Shown piece by piece: positions 30,131-41,836 of a DNA stretch of 64,000 nucleotides (position 1 is the first letter of the stretch; each line of letters starts with the position of its first letter). Below the pieces are notes generated by a model. The model was not told the DNA's origin and made no database searches. It worked only from the letters and a program-made list of their open reading frames with translations. The position numbers and the translations under genes were made by a program. This DNA is from Dryas octopetala (Eukaryota; Streptophyta; Magnoliopsida; Rosales; Rosaceae): positions 3,177,825 through 3,241,824 of the forward strand of contig OY992836.1 in assembly GCA_963921425.1 (NCBI GenBank). The letters are read 5' to 3'.

Positions 30131-30258
30131 TTGTATATGATACTTCATTTTTATATATACATATCAAGCTCCTTCTAATGTGGAATATCTCATTTTAGAG
30201 TAAATAAGGGATCTCCTATTATTCCACATTGTAATTCAACAATCAAAGCCATCTTTCA

Positions 30259-33200
30259 TGCCCCAAAACCCCGACACGTAACAACAACACATACCCTAAT
30301 TGTACACACCTAATCGAAAAGACATTGTGGTCCCAGGTTCCCTAGAAAAAGTTAAGCCCTTTTTAATTAAGAACGGGTTGGATTAGAGTTTGATTAGCAG
30401 TGGAAAAATATAAATATAAAACATTTACATAAACCAACCCCACAAGACTACTTAATGTCTAGTAGTAACCTTGTAGTATTTATAAAAAAAAGTTGTTTTC
30501 AAAATTACAACCCCAGCAGAAATGCAGATGTCCAAGACGATGTGTACATAAATAGAGTAACAACCGAGTTCGCAAAAGATACATGACCTCCAGAGTTCGT
30601 AAGTAAAAAATATAAATAAACCTTGCTTTATAAATAATTGTAAATGAATTCATTGAATGGAAAAATAGACCCTTGTTTTGAAAAATACAAAGTGAATCAA
30701 AATGACAAAAGGGAATTATTAAACCTTTCTAATTGAAACAAGTTATAAATTAAAAACAACAAAATAAGCAATGAGCCATTATAATCCTTAGAACATCAAC
30801 TAACAAATTTCTCAACCACTGGATAAAATGAAGGTAAAAATAGAAAAAGAGATTGTTATATACTCATCCATATTGAGATCCTCTTCACTTGAGTAATGGA
30901 ATGTGGGATTTCCACACTAGGGGACCTATCTCTCTAGCTGCCCTTTCCTCCTTTAGAGCTTGAGAGTTCCACCATGCTAACCATGCTTAATCCTAGGGTT
31001 TCCTGCACTTAGTAAACTATGTAGGGGTGAGCATCACCAAAACAACTGATCATATACTCAACTAGTCCAAATTATTTACATACATTTCAAAGTAGTTTCA
31101 GATATGAAAGTAAGCTTGAGAAAACAAAAAGGTTTGCCAAAATCGTTCGATCAATCACAAGGCATATAGGGTTCCTAAGAAATAGTTTTAACAAGTTAGA
31201 ACCTATCATAATGCCTTAACCTTATACATTTGTTTTATAGTTTAAGTGAGATTCCAAATAATTCACATTACACATACTAAGCATAAGTATATATTTTCAA
31301 CTCTCGGATTAACAAGGCTTTAAATCACATATCAATGTTTCTCATATTAAAGCATAATTCAATCCATGAGATGTAAATGCATGTCAAATTAAAATACAAT
31401 GCAGTGCGTACCTTTTCTTCATGACATAGCAAAACCTGTCAAGATTAAAAACAGTGGACTTGTCCCTAATTTGTAATTATCCCCATATCCTACTAATAAG
31501 TAGGTCTAGATAATGAGATGTCTTTCATTGAAAGTAGATAATCCTATCTCTTTCCCTCTAGTATATTCTTAAACCACATAACCCTCTAGATAAAACATGT
31601 ATGCATACTTTTAGGGGATTGAACTCAAGGATAAAGTTTCATTTTACCCTCTCATCTCTAATTAGGAAATCCAAACACTCAAAACACATTAGAGTACACA
31701 TTCTTGATTCAATATACATGAATGCTAATGTAATGCAATGATAGTTTCCATAAAGGTAATCCTACCCTTAATGAACCAGATTTCAATTGTGCATATGTAA
31801 TCAAGGAATGACAGTTTCATATATGCATTTTTAGTTCATTAAATAAATCATACAAGCATGTTCTCAATTAATGAATAAAGAATCAGTAAATTACATTAAC
31901 AATAATTCAAATGTAGCAGACTTGTATTATACTCATTCCAGAACAAAGTAGGATAGTCAACTACTTCCTTTTCAATTTCAGTACCTAGCTTTTAGTTCAA
32001 TTAGTTTACATTCCTATAGACATGCAAGACCAAAGCAAAGCAATGAAACTAGGTTCCAAATCAATTCTAATTTGTTTAAATAACAACTCTAATTATAGGG
32101 TGCCAATTATTCATTAAGAGACATGTAATTTAGTTATTGGTCTCGTGTTCATGCATAAAGAAGGCTACAAGTTACACTTTATCAACCTAAGTGCATTCTA
32201 GTTATGAGCAAAACCAATTTATACTATATTTCATTTTTAAAGTAAGTTGAAGTCATCAACATGTTTGCACATGTTGATTTTCTTTGGTACAAAGCCAATT
32301 TAGTTAAACCAACAAACATTAAACCAAATAAACTAGGCAATGTTTGAATTTCTGTTTAGTGACTTGGTTAACCTAGTGTAAAGCAATTAATAATGTAAAC
32401 AAACCATCACATTACATTTGTTTGCATTTAGGACACATAGCACCAGAAAAACAAGCATAAGCACATAGGGTTTAAGTGGACTAGCTTCCCCTACCTCAAG
32501 TGTAGTCCCTGCCTTTGCTGCACCTTCAAGTAGGTTAATTTCCTATCTCAAAACACAATGAAATCAGAATTTACATTCACAATTTCAAACTTAGGGTTTC
32601 CTAGGGGTCAATGGCTAATTGGCTAAGCTAAGTTGCATCTGAGACTTTAAATCCATAAACAACCACTATTTGACTTCGAACAAGTTTCAAATCATGTAAT
32701 CAAACCATTTTCAATGTTTAAGATCAAAGATCGAAAATCAAAATATTAGAAAGGGCATGTTGTAGGTTGGTTTTTAGTTCAAAACAAAGGGGTGATTACC
32801 CAAAATTTGATTCATCCTAAATTGACTCCCTTTTGTTTCTAGAACATCCTTAGGGATGATTTGTGACTTGATCAGCCCAAAATCTTAGGCCAAAAAGCTT
32901 AACATCAAAATAGGTCAGTACTTTCTCTGTGAATTTCACATGAAACTAGTAGACATACTAACACTCATACATAAACATTTTCAAACCATTTGGAGTTGTG
33001 AAAGTAGGGTTTTTGAAGTGTCAAATCTCACACTAGAAATTGAATTTTCTGCAGAATCACTGTTCATATGGTCAAAATGTTATTTTTGTGTATACTAGAT
33101 CAAATTGAGTGAAATCAATTGAAAAAAGTCTGAAATCATGCATATAAACTACTGTAGGAATCATAGATTAGATTCTAAGTGTATCAAAATTCGTGCATGA

Positions 33201-33641
33201 AAAACTAAGGCTTTTCTTTATGAAAACATGTAGAAAATGACAGCACATTGTAAAATTCACTATAAATCCATAATAGGTTGGATTTGAGTGATTCTTGATT
33301 CTAGAGAAAGATTAGGATGTCTAGTTTCACACCCTAAAACAGTTTAACCAAATTCCATACCAATTAATACAAAACTTCAAAACAAGGTAGTAAGGTCAGA
33401 AAAGTGAAAATCAACCAAACAAGAGTTTTGAAACAAGAAAGCCTTTGGATTTTCGAAATGCAACTCATTCTAACCATTCAACCATCATTCTAATCCTAGA
33501 AACTGATATTGAATATCTTAGGAGATTGATTTTGAGGTTTCTTACCAGAAATTTTCTTCGAAGGCAGTGTTGGTTGCACTCCTCCTTAGTTTTTTCTCGA
33601 ATGAATCCTCCCAAGTCTTTCTCTCTCTCTTTCTCTGTCTC

Positions 33642-33676
<35 letters not shown>

Positions 33677-34498
33677 CTTATTGAATTTTGAATTAATAGT
33701 GTGAAGGTTTGTCTGAAGAAGGGTTTGGTTTTATAAAAATGAAGTTGTAGCCGTTGGAGGGAAAACTGAAGAGTCACCTCTTCATGTGTCTGTTTTTTTG
33801 CGTGGGAAAGGTTGAATGAAAAGGCTTGCCAGGTTTTGGCTTCCTAAGAGTACTTTGGTTGATTGGTTGGCCAATCCCTTAAGGCCTACTTAAGTGAATA
33901 ATTAGCCTAGTGAACTAGGCTTAACAACCCATTAACCAATCCAAAGCTTTTCCTTGTTTTAATCCACTTAACTAACCATCATTAGATTTTTCCCTTTTAT
34001 TTTCATTTCGCTGAAAATACACTCAACCTCTCTTAAACCATGAATATCAATACACCTTACCTAGGGTTCAACCTATATCCATTTAATCAAGTAACCTAGG
34101 GTTTTAGTCCTTGCTGTGTAGGCTGGTCAAACCTTTTGATCCATATTCCTTTTGTCAACTCTTAACATTCTAAACTAATTCAAGTATAGAAATCACACAT
34201 GTGCATAAGTACAAGTGCACATGTGATCCGAAAATGCTTAATAAACATACACTTAGACAAGTTACTTGTTTTCACAAGACAATTAGTGCATGCATAACAA
34301 TTTAAGAAGTATGGAAAGTAAGCATAAGCACATAATTCGAATTATAATAAGCGTATAAAAGAAAACAGTTTTTCGAAGCTCTAGACATGTGAATTAAATT
34401 CATGTTTGTAGTTGCAAAATGTAAACATTAGTTTTAAACTAAGAAATTAATTTGGTAACACCTTCTAAACCAAAATCAATAAGATTTGGGGTGTTACA
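30259..34498 (-). mobile_element. Long gypsy-type LTR (probably solo), minus strand
   Basis: On the minus strand the unit starts TGTAACACCCCAAATC (34498) and ends CGGGGTTTTGGGGCA (30259), the canonical start and end words of plant gypsy LTRs. In the middle is a TATA-like TTTTATAAAACC (about 33735) followed by a GAAA microsatellite leader (33620-33680). About 4.2 kb, no coding capacity. Next to its start there is no purine tract and next to its end no primer site, so it looks like a solo LTR, but a matching target duplication was not found. The boundaries are therefore provisional. Confidence 0.55.
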
Positions 34499-35410
34499 TA
34501 GAGCAAACTGCTAAAGTTGACAAGCTGCAAAGCCGCTTCACTAGATCAGTCCAGATAGTCAATGCGTACGTGATGTACACTAAAAGTAGGAGTGAGCATC
34601 ACATACATTCATTTGCCCCACAGGGAGACACCTCGCTATGTTTGAAAGTAGTAGCGAATATATTTACTACACACAAGCATTTATAAAACTTTTAAAAATT
34701 AACTAAAACTAGTTGCATGCTCAAGCAGATTTCGCAAACATTTAGGGCCCAAGTAAGAAACATGATGACCTGTCTAATTGGCCAACTATCCTTACCGAAC
34801 TAAAACTTAGAAGAACTAGCGAGCGTGTCACTAGCTATACCACTTAGAATAGGCCTTCCCTTAGTTCAATCGACATAGTCCATCAGTATAACCCCTCCAG
34901 AGGTTTAGCGGATCGAAACCCAAGGTCACGGAATGCAGCCCTTCATCCTCAAGCTGATATCTCGACAATATAATATCAAGCATAGTATATCACACAAAGA
35001 CATGAAAAGTTCTCACACAATATATTTATTACATAATACACACAAAAGGTCTTTAACTAGGAGTGAAGTTCTCCTACCTAGAGTCCAAAGCTTTAGCCTA
35101 ATCCCACACAATAGTTCCAAGTCTCACTTAATGTCCACATCATCCTTTCAGTTGTCTTTGGGTATCTAGAGTCATAATCTGACAAGATCATAGTATTAGA
35201 AGCTATTTTAGAAAGAAAGTCCTTTAAATAATCTCCTTAACTTAAATAGGGTTAGGTTCGGTCACTTTACTAACCCTAGGGTAAGGTTTGGTTCGTACCA
35301 CTAAGCCGATTTGATTCAATTTGAATCCTAACTTAAACCTTAAGTTAGCTCACTTAAATCTTAGATCGTATTCCAACTTTGATGGAAGTCTAAGATAGAT
35401 CCTAGTACCC
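34499..35410 (-). other. Gypsy LTR-like fragment flanking the Harbinger element
   Basis: Non-coding. Wording such as GAGTCCAAAGCTTTAGCC and TCTAGAGTCATAATCTGAC is echoed at 47847-47930 (GAGTCCAAGCTTAACC), so it is probably part of a related gypsy LTR or leader on the minus strand. Weak similarity only; no gene. Confidence 0.35.
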
Positions 35411-36500
35411 TAAGGCCTCATTTGTTTCACAGGACTGTCTTTACATGGACTAGCTATAGGGACTGATATAGACTGGCTTGGCATAGACTAAGCTAGCTAA
35501 GAATTGTCTTTATGTTTGGTGCATTGCAGGACTAACAACCTGAATAATGAAAATAGTATTGTCCTATATTTGGTGCAAAGTTGGATAATAATTATTAAAA
35601 TTTTAAACAAGCAACTGCTATTAAAAAAAAAAATTAAACAAGCAACAACAACAATTCTCAAAAGATACATACTTCATTCTTCATCAAAGTTTTCAACATA
35701 CAATTTTCATATAGGCACAATTTCTATATCATAGAGGCTATCCAACTCAAAAACAAAATTACAAATCCCCATATCATAGTGCCTATCCAATACAAAATTC
35801 TCATATCATCGAGTCTATCCAACACAAAAATAAAATTAGTTCATAGTCCACAACACAATGAAAACCATATAAGCACATCATCCTCAAGCATTGTTGCCTA
35901 GCAAATCTTGGACAAACACTTTTTCGACACTATCATCTAATGACTTGAACACTGAGATAGTTTGAGGTTTTTCCAAAATGAGAGTTAATGCCTTTATTTG
36001 ATCCCTAGGTGACTCCGGTGGCGACTAGATCAACGCGTTATTACTTTAAGAGAAATTCTCATCGAAGTTCACTATGAATCTTTGGGTACCTATCATGAGA
36101 TTTATGGGCACTATGTAATAGTAAGAAGTATAAAAAAAAATAAAAAATTTTGTATATACGTTTGAACTATAGTTGGTCATATTTCTCTTTATCGAGAAAT
36201 CGAAGAAGCTATCCAAGGGTTTTGCCGAGCCTACTCATATGGTACCTAATCATATAGTATCTAATTCTATGACACCCGTGTGATTTTGGGTTTCTCCAGT
36301 TCACCTAGGACCATAGTTCTTGAATTTCTATACGAATCAAGATCGAGAAAAGGAAGTTTTCCAATCATTGACTCAAACCCATTGTCGAACCCCACTCAGT
36401 GAAATAGGGAGGTACTTATGGCAGAACGGGCCAATCTGGTCTTTCACAATAAAGTGATAGATGGAACTACTATTAAACGACTTATTAGTAGATTAATAGA

Positions 36501-37334
36501 TCACTTCGGAAGTCTCATATTCTTGAGTTCTAAGGCAATGTCAGAATAATCTTCAGTACCTCGAACTATGACCACAGTGACCTTTTCCATTCTTTTTCCA
36601 GATTCTTCAAATAATTTTTGCAATGCAACAACTAAGTTTTCTGATCCATCACCTGAGGTTCCAGAAGCTCTTTTTCTCTTTCTTTGACTAATTTTAGATT
36701 GGCTACCATCTTTGTTCATAGAAGATGCAACATTCTCAGCTCCAATATCATCAATCTAATTTTGGTCTTCCTCCTCCATCATATCAATAGGAGCTTCGGC
36801 TCATTTTCCAGTAGCACGGTCTTTTCCAAATATATTAGCAAGTCTATCATATAATGGATAAGATTTGTTTCTCCATGGTTTTGCATCACCATGATGCTAT
36901 AATAAAATAAGAAAAACATTGGTTTAATTTCAAGGTCAATAATAATCAAAATAAAATTCATATGGAAAACATGTACCTGCATATAAGTATTCCATGCAAT
37001 GTCCACTTCAATGCACTTTTTTTACATCATTCCATGCGAATCCACTTGTGTTCGACATGTCATAGATTATACTATTATTTTTTTATTTTTTTTTCATTTC
37101 TTCAATTTGGACTCAATATGTGGATTCACCTTGATATTAGAGGTCGGACATACAAGTTCCAAAGCTTTCTCCATTTCTTTCAAGGTACTAGGTTTGAAAC
37201 TACCTATTTCACATCGATGGCCTCGAGCAACAAAATTCTCAAGTCGCTAACAAAGCTTCTTCTTCAAATGACAACCATTTCTTCCTAGTATTTTTCTTCA
37301 CTTGTTCAGAAATTTGAGTACTCTCACTTCCCAT
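36501..37334 (-). pseudogene. Harbinger Myb/SANT-like DNA-binding protein, broken
   Basis: From the ATG at 37334 leftward the translation gives a Trp-containing SANT start (KKWLSFEEEALLA), then after a frameshift GSFKPSTLKEMEKALELVC and HIESKLKK, AWNTYMQ, an apparent 78-bp GT..AG intron (about 36898-36975), NIFGKDRATGKWAEA-type sequence and the C-terminus ending [11 protein letters not shown]. In PIF/Harbinger elements this protein escorts the transposase to the ends and into the nucleus. Several stops interrupt it. Confidence 0.75.
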
Positions 37335-37615
37335 TCCTAAACATCCAAATACACTCAAAGTTAATGCAATAATCACAAATATCCACAATTTGCACTACAA
37401 CACCTGCAACTCTCATTCATGAGCAGATATTACAATGCAACACCAAAATTAATTCAATTTGTATATCACAAAAGAAAATACAAACAAATACATTCTTGAG
37501 CAAATACAAACAATATCTAAAAAAGCAATACAAACAAATACATTGTTAAGCAAATACATGAGCAAATACAAACAGAGGATGCCATTCATAAGAAAATACA
37601 TAAAAATGGTTATGG

Positions 37616-38964
37616 CTACCCATCCCTTTCCCTCCACTCATTATACATTTCTAAAGCCATGTCATTTCTCTTTGCAGTCCATTCGTCAGAGGATCCAACA
37701 GTACCAAGCATTTGACCTTCCATCACATTTTCTTCATCTTCAAGGTCATTTATTGCATGTTCCATTGGATCACTAGACATCTCTCTTCTAATAAAATTAT
37801 GTAGAAGACAACAAGCGGTTATTATTCGACATTAGATCTTTATTGGATAGAAAGACAAACTCATAAGTATGGCTCACCTAGCTTTTATCAATCCAAAACA
37901 ACGTTCAATTACATTCCTTGCCGATGAATGCTTCATGTTAAAAAAACTCCTCATGATTGGAAGGTGTATGTCCATCTCTCCATTCGGATAAGTAATACCT
38001 TGTTCCTCTATATGGTGCAAGGAATCCTTCACCATTTGTATAACCACCATCTACAAGGTAATAATATCCTAATAACCAAAATGATAACTCTTATTAGCGT
38101 GTGTATGTATACATACAAAACTTAAACTACCTTATAGATTGGACAATAACTAATAGCCTTACCGGTGCGAACCTTTAACCCATTGGGCCTAGTTATCGCA
38201 TCACGGAGAACTCTAGAGTCCGATGCGGAACCCTCCCAACTCGGTAATATGAATTGCATGTCTCTTGAACACACACTCAACACATTTGTTGCAATTTCAC
38301 CCTTCCTTGTTCGATATATTGGCTTGTCAACTGCAGCTACCCGCACTTTTATGTAAGTTCTATCTAATGCTCCCAAGCAATTCTAGATAATAAAATGGTA
38401 AATTTTCATTACTTCATACAAAAGTAAGAGAATAAATGAGTTTTTTAGGAATTTCAAAAAAATGAGAACATACCTTAAAAACTCTCCACCTATTATCTGT
38501 ACTATTGTCATGTACGAGATCTGGGACTTCAATAGTCTACCTTGCAATCGCAAAACTTCTTGCAACACTGAATTAAAGTACCTACTGACGGTCTCTCCCG
38601 ATCGGAAAAATCTACCGACAATGGTACAATTCTTGACATAATGTGCAAGTACATGTAAGAACATACAAACTTCCTCCTCAATAGACACCACACCATCATT
38701 CTTGATCCTCCTATCATGGCGAAATAACTCACATAATAGACCAAATGTCCTTCTATCCATTCTAAGTTTATTCACACAATCTATGTCACTATTCCCTATT
38801 ATGCTATCTAGATAACGCAAACGAGTCTGATGTCTCACAAATGCACGATTATTCAATGATCGTCTTTCAATATGTCTCCGTTTTGATTTTAGCATCATCA
38901 ACACAAGAAGCGTGCAAGCACACATTGTCTCTAAGTTCCAAAACTCCAACAATAAGATCAACAA
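37616..38964 (-). pseudogene. PIF/Harbinger transposase (DDE superfamily), broken
   Basis: Reads right to left: the N-terminal helix region (LRMDRRTFGLLCELF, FRSGETVSRYFNSVL), then after a one-base deletion and an intron the DDE core: [12 protein letters not shown] with the first Asp, a 94-bp GT..AG intron at 38069-38162, DGGYTNGEGFLAP with the second Asp, and NVIERCFGLIKAR with the catalytic Glu. The usual Gly after the first Asp is Arg. Defects include the frameshift in a C run near 38515, a frameshift in a T run near 37935 and a Trp-to-TGA change near 37880. The C-terminus ends YNEWRERDG at a TAG (37616-37618). Confidence 0.85.
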
Positions 38965-40096
38965 ATTGATCTTCGATCCATATCTAAAAATTTACATACA
39001 AACAAAGATGATTTAGTTCTATATTTTGTTAAGATAAAAAAGAAAGAAGTCCACATTTAGTTTTAAAATTTTATATACAAACGAAGATGATTTAGTTTAC
39101 CAAATTTATATACAAAAGTTGTCCAGAGAGGAAGCAGCAAGAAAAAACAGAACATAAAGACAAGGATAGGAAAACTAAATTGAAGCAACGATCCCAATAG
39201 ACTTTGTATCCGAAAAAGTTGTTCCAATAATATATACTAAAACATGGAAAAAACAATGGTTGTATGTATAAAAACAAACAATATGTAACTAGATCATGGA
39301 CTAATGTTCTTTTCTCAAGCAACTACATATAAACCAGATAAATGACTTTCCCAAGAAGTCCAGACATATTTGAAATCCTACTTTTCCTTCTATCAGTTTT
39401 GATTAATTTCTCTCTCATCCATAGTTTGATAAAAGCAAAGCAGGCAATTTCTATTCACCCTACTCACTGACCATGGTATCTTTCATCAACCCCAAATAAT
39501 TTGGACTAAGCCATTCCAAAAAGCGTGAACATATCATCAATAAAATCAATGAAAAAAATGAATCTTGCACATTTACTCTAACTCAACAAATCATATCAAA
39601 CCTTTCCCGGAACCACCACGACCCATCATTCTATTGAAATTTAGTTCAATTATTATGTGCTCAATCTCCTCCCACAAGTGGACGTCCACTATCCCCGAAT
39701 GAATTATGGTATGGAATTAAATTCAAATCCTCCTCTCTAACTCTAACTTTGCTTAGAATTGAGAAAACACAAAACCCAGAGAGATTGATTGAAATGATGG
39801 ATACCAAGAAATTCCACCTGTCAGATTCTACATAATCACATGTCTACAAAACTACCCACTTACAAACCTAGATATGGAGAGGAATTTTGAAGAGAACTCA
39901 CCGATTTCGCTCTGTGATGTTGCTGGAGGTACAAGAGATGGGTTCCAGAATCTGTAGAACATAAAACAACCACACACCCATATTATGAATGTCAAGAAAA
40001 CCCAAAAGAATTACCCAAAAAACCAGAACATACTCAGTGAAAAGAAAACCCAGAAAAATGTTACATGTAAAATTACCAGTCACTGCTGCCCAGTTC

Positions 40097-40099
<3 letters not shown>

Positions 40100-40130
<31 letters not shown>
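40100..40130. repeat. CT dinucleotide microsatellite
   Basis: About 15 CT units inside the Harbinger element near its right end. Confidence 0.9.
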
Positions 40131-40132
<2 letters not shown>

Positions 40133-40389
40133 CAGTTTAGATTACTCAAATACAAAGTACCGTGTTTTTTTTTTTTTTTAAGTTTGCATCTTAGGTAGTA
40201 CAAGCCAAGGAGGTTCTTAGCTAAACCTCCACTTTCTCATGAGTTTCACTAAGCCCACCTAAGAAGGCTCATTTAAGTTAGAGAGGATTCACTAAGCCCC
40301 ACTTTTTTTAATCCCAAGCTCACCAAACATGGGCTTAAGGTTTTAACTAAGCCAATCTATGTTAAGAAGGTAAAACAAACAGGGCCTAA

Positions 40390-41836
40390 ACGTTCCTAGT
40401 CAATGAAGTGAATGTTAACTGAACATTAACATTCCAATAATTCAAGACTAACACATACACTTGCTTACTCTGGGTTGGTGAGTCTCATGTCACAGTTTAG
40501 GAACACTTGAGCAGGTATGTGGGTGCGTGCTTGGAGACACGTGTATTGAATTGACCGAATAGAGAATCCTAGATGGAGCTTTATGGCATGTCAAATAGGA
40601 ACTTTGTGGTTATGATAGATATTAATTAGTTCTCAGAATTTAGACACCACCGATGTTTTATGTGTGTGTTCAGTATACTTTGACCGCACAAAATGAACCT
40701 ACGCAATCAAGCATGGGTTACATGTGTACGTTGGGTGCATTGACACACACATGGAGGCATGTGAGTGTACAACATGAAATCTCTCACCTTCTGTAAAGAA
40801 GAAGATGTCACAGGATAGAAAGACTGGCAAAGTCTGTGGCCAGAGCATCAGAGTCACATATATGATTATATCCTGTAATAGGTTTTTGACACGAATTTCA
40901 TACCAAGGATGTAATTTGGATATTGTTGAGAGAAGGGACTGTACTGTATTATAATCATAATTGAATAGGTTCGAGGCTCAATTCTATTTGGTTTGGGGGC
41001 CATAAACTGTGGCTAGGTGTCAATGTGGTCTGTAGAGTCTAAATAACAATTAACTAGAAAGAGTTTTAGGTTAATTGTGATCCTACTGTCATATTAAATA
41101 AAAACTTAAAGGCTCACACACATACAAGTATGTTGGAGACCAAAAGGAAAGGATGATAGATCAATATGTTCGATTATTGATCGCAACTATCGTGATAGTT
41201 GGTATTGCCTAAGACTGAGAGTTGACGTACACTTCCCAGTGGGTGACACATCCTAGTATTGTTTTAGTGTGAGCTCACTTAACTGTGAGATACTAATGGA
41301 GACCATGAAGCTCTAATAACTTAGTTGCTAGTTGATGAGAATAATTAGTAAGTCCATAAATCAAGTGATTAATTTAGGGTAGTCACTTGACATAATCTTT
41401 TCTTAAGTAGGATTAATTAGCTAATTAATCTACTTAGAAAGTAAGACTGGAAAGTCAAAGCTTGGGCTTGTTGACCCAAGGCTAAATCATTAATTATTAG
41501 AGAATAATTAATGTTATATTATAAGTTAAGATAAATGATTAATTAGTTAATTATTAGTCCTAACCTAAACACTAAACTTGTTGATTAAAGTGTTAGTCGT
41601 ATGATTAAGTATTGAGATGACATATTGGTCAAAAAGCTTTTGACTTTTATAAGTCACATGGGGTAAGTCACATAATGTTAGAGACTTTGGGGCAATCAAT
41701 AGTGCAAAAAGAAAGAAGATGGTGATTGGTGGAAATGAATGGGTGAAGGAGGATCATCAATTTAAGATGGATGAATCTAGTCCATTAAGTGGCTAGGAGA
41801 GATGACATAAAAGAGAGGCTTACCTCTCTTCTCCAT
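40390..41836. other. Unassigned non-coding sequence
   Basis: No open frame or known motif is supported. The sequence continues from the Harbinger insertion site and is AT-rich from 41300 (many TTAATTA words). It may be decayed retrotransposon flank, but I found no repeat partner in this window. Confidence 0.5.

Larger units (their letters stand above)
35414..40386 (-). mobile_element. PIF/Harbinger DNA transposon, two genes, degenerate
   Basis: Terminal inverted repeats GGCCTCATTTGTTTCAC (35414) and GTAAAACAAACAGGGCC (to 40386), flanked on both sides by TAA (35411-35413 and 40387-40389), the 3-bp duplication typical of this superfamily. Inside, on the minus strand, are a transposase gene and downstream a Myb/SANT-like gene, the standard two-gene plan. 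Both are broken, so it is non-autonomous now, though its ends look intact. Length 4973 bp. Confidence 0.92.

Noticed and set aside
33445-33684. Plus-strand 79-codon frame ending in Ser/Phe/Leu repeats
   Set aside because: Created by the CTTT microsatellite in the LTR leader on the opposite strand.
28738-34503. TAGAG flanks as a target duplication for the long minus-strand LTR (28738-28742 and 34499-34503)
   Set aside because: The left copy is followed by sequence unlike a gypsy LTR end and would force both MITEs into the LTR; treated as chance.
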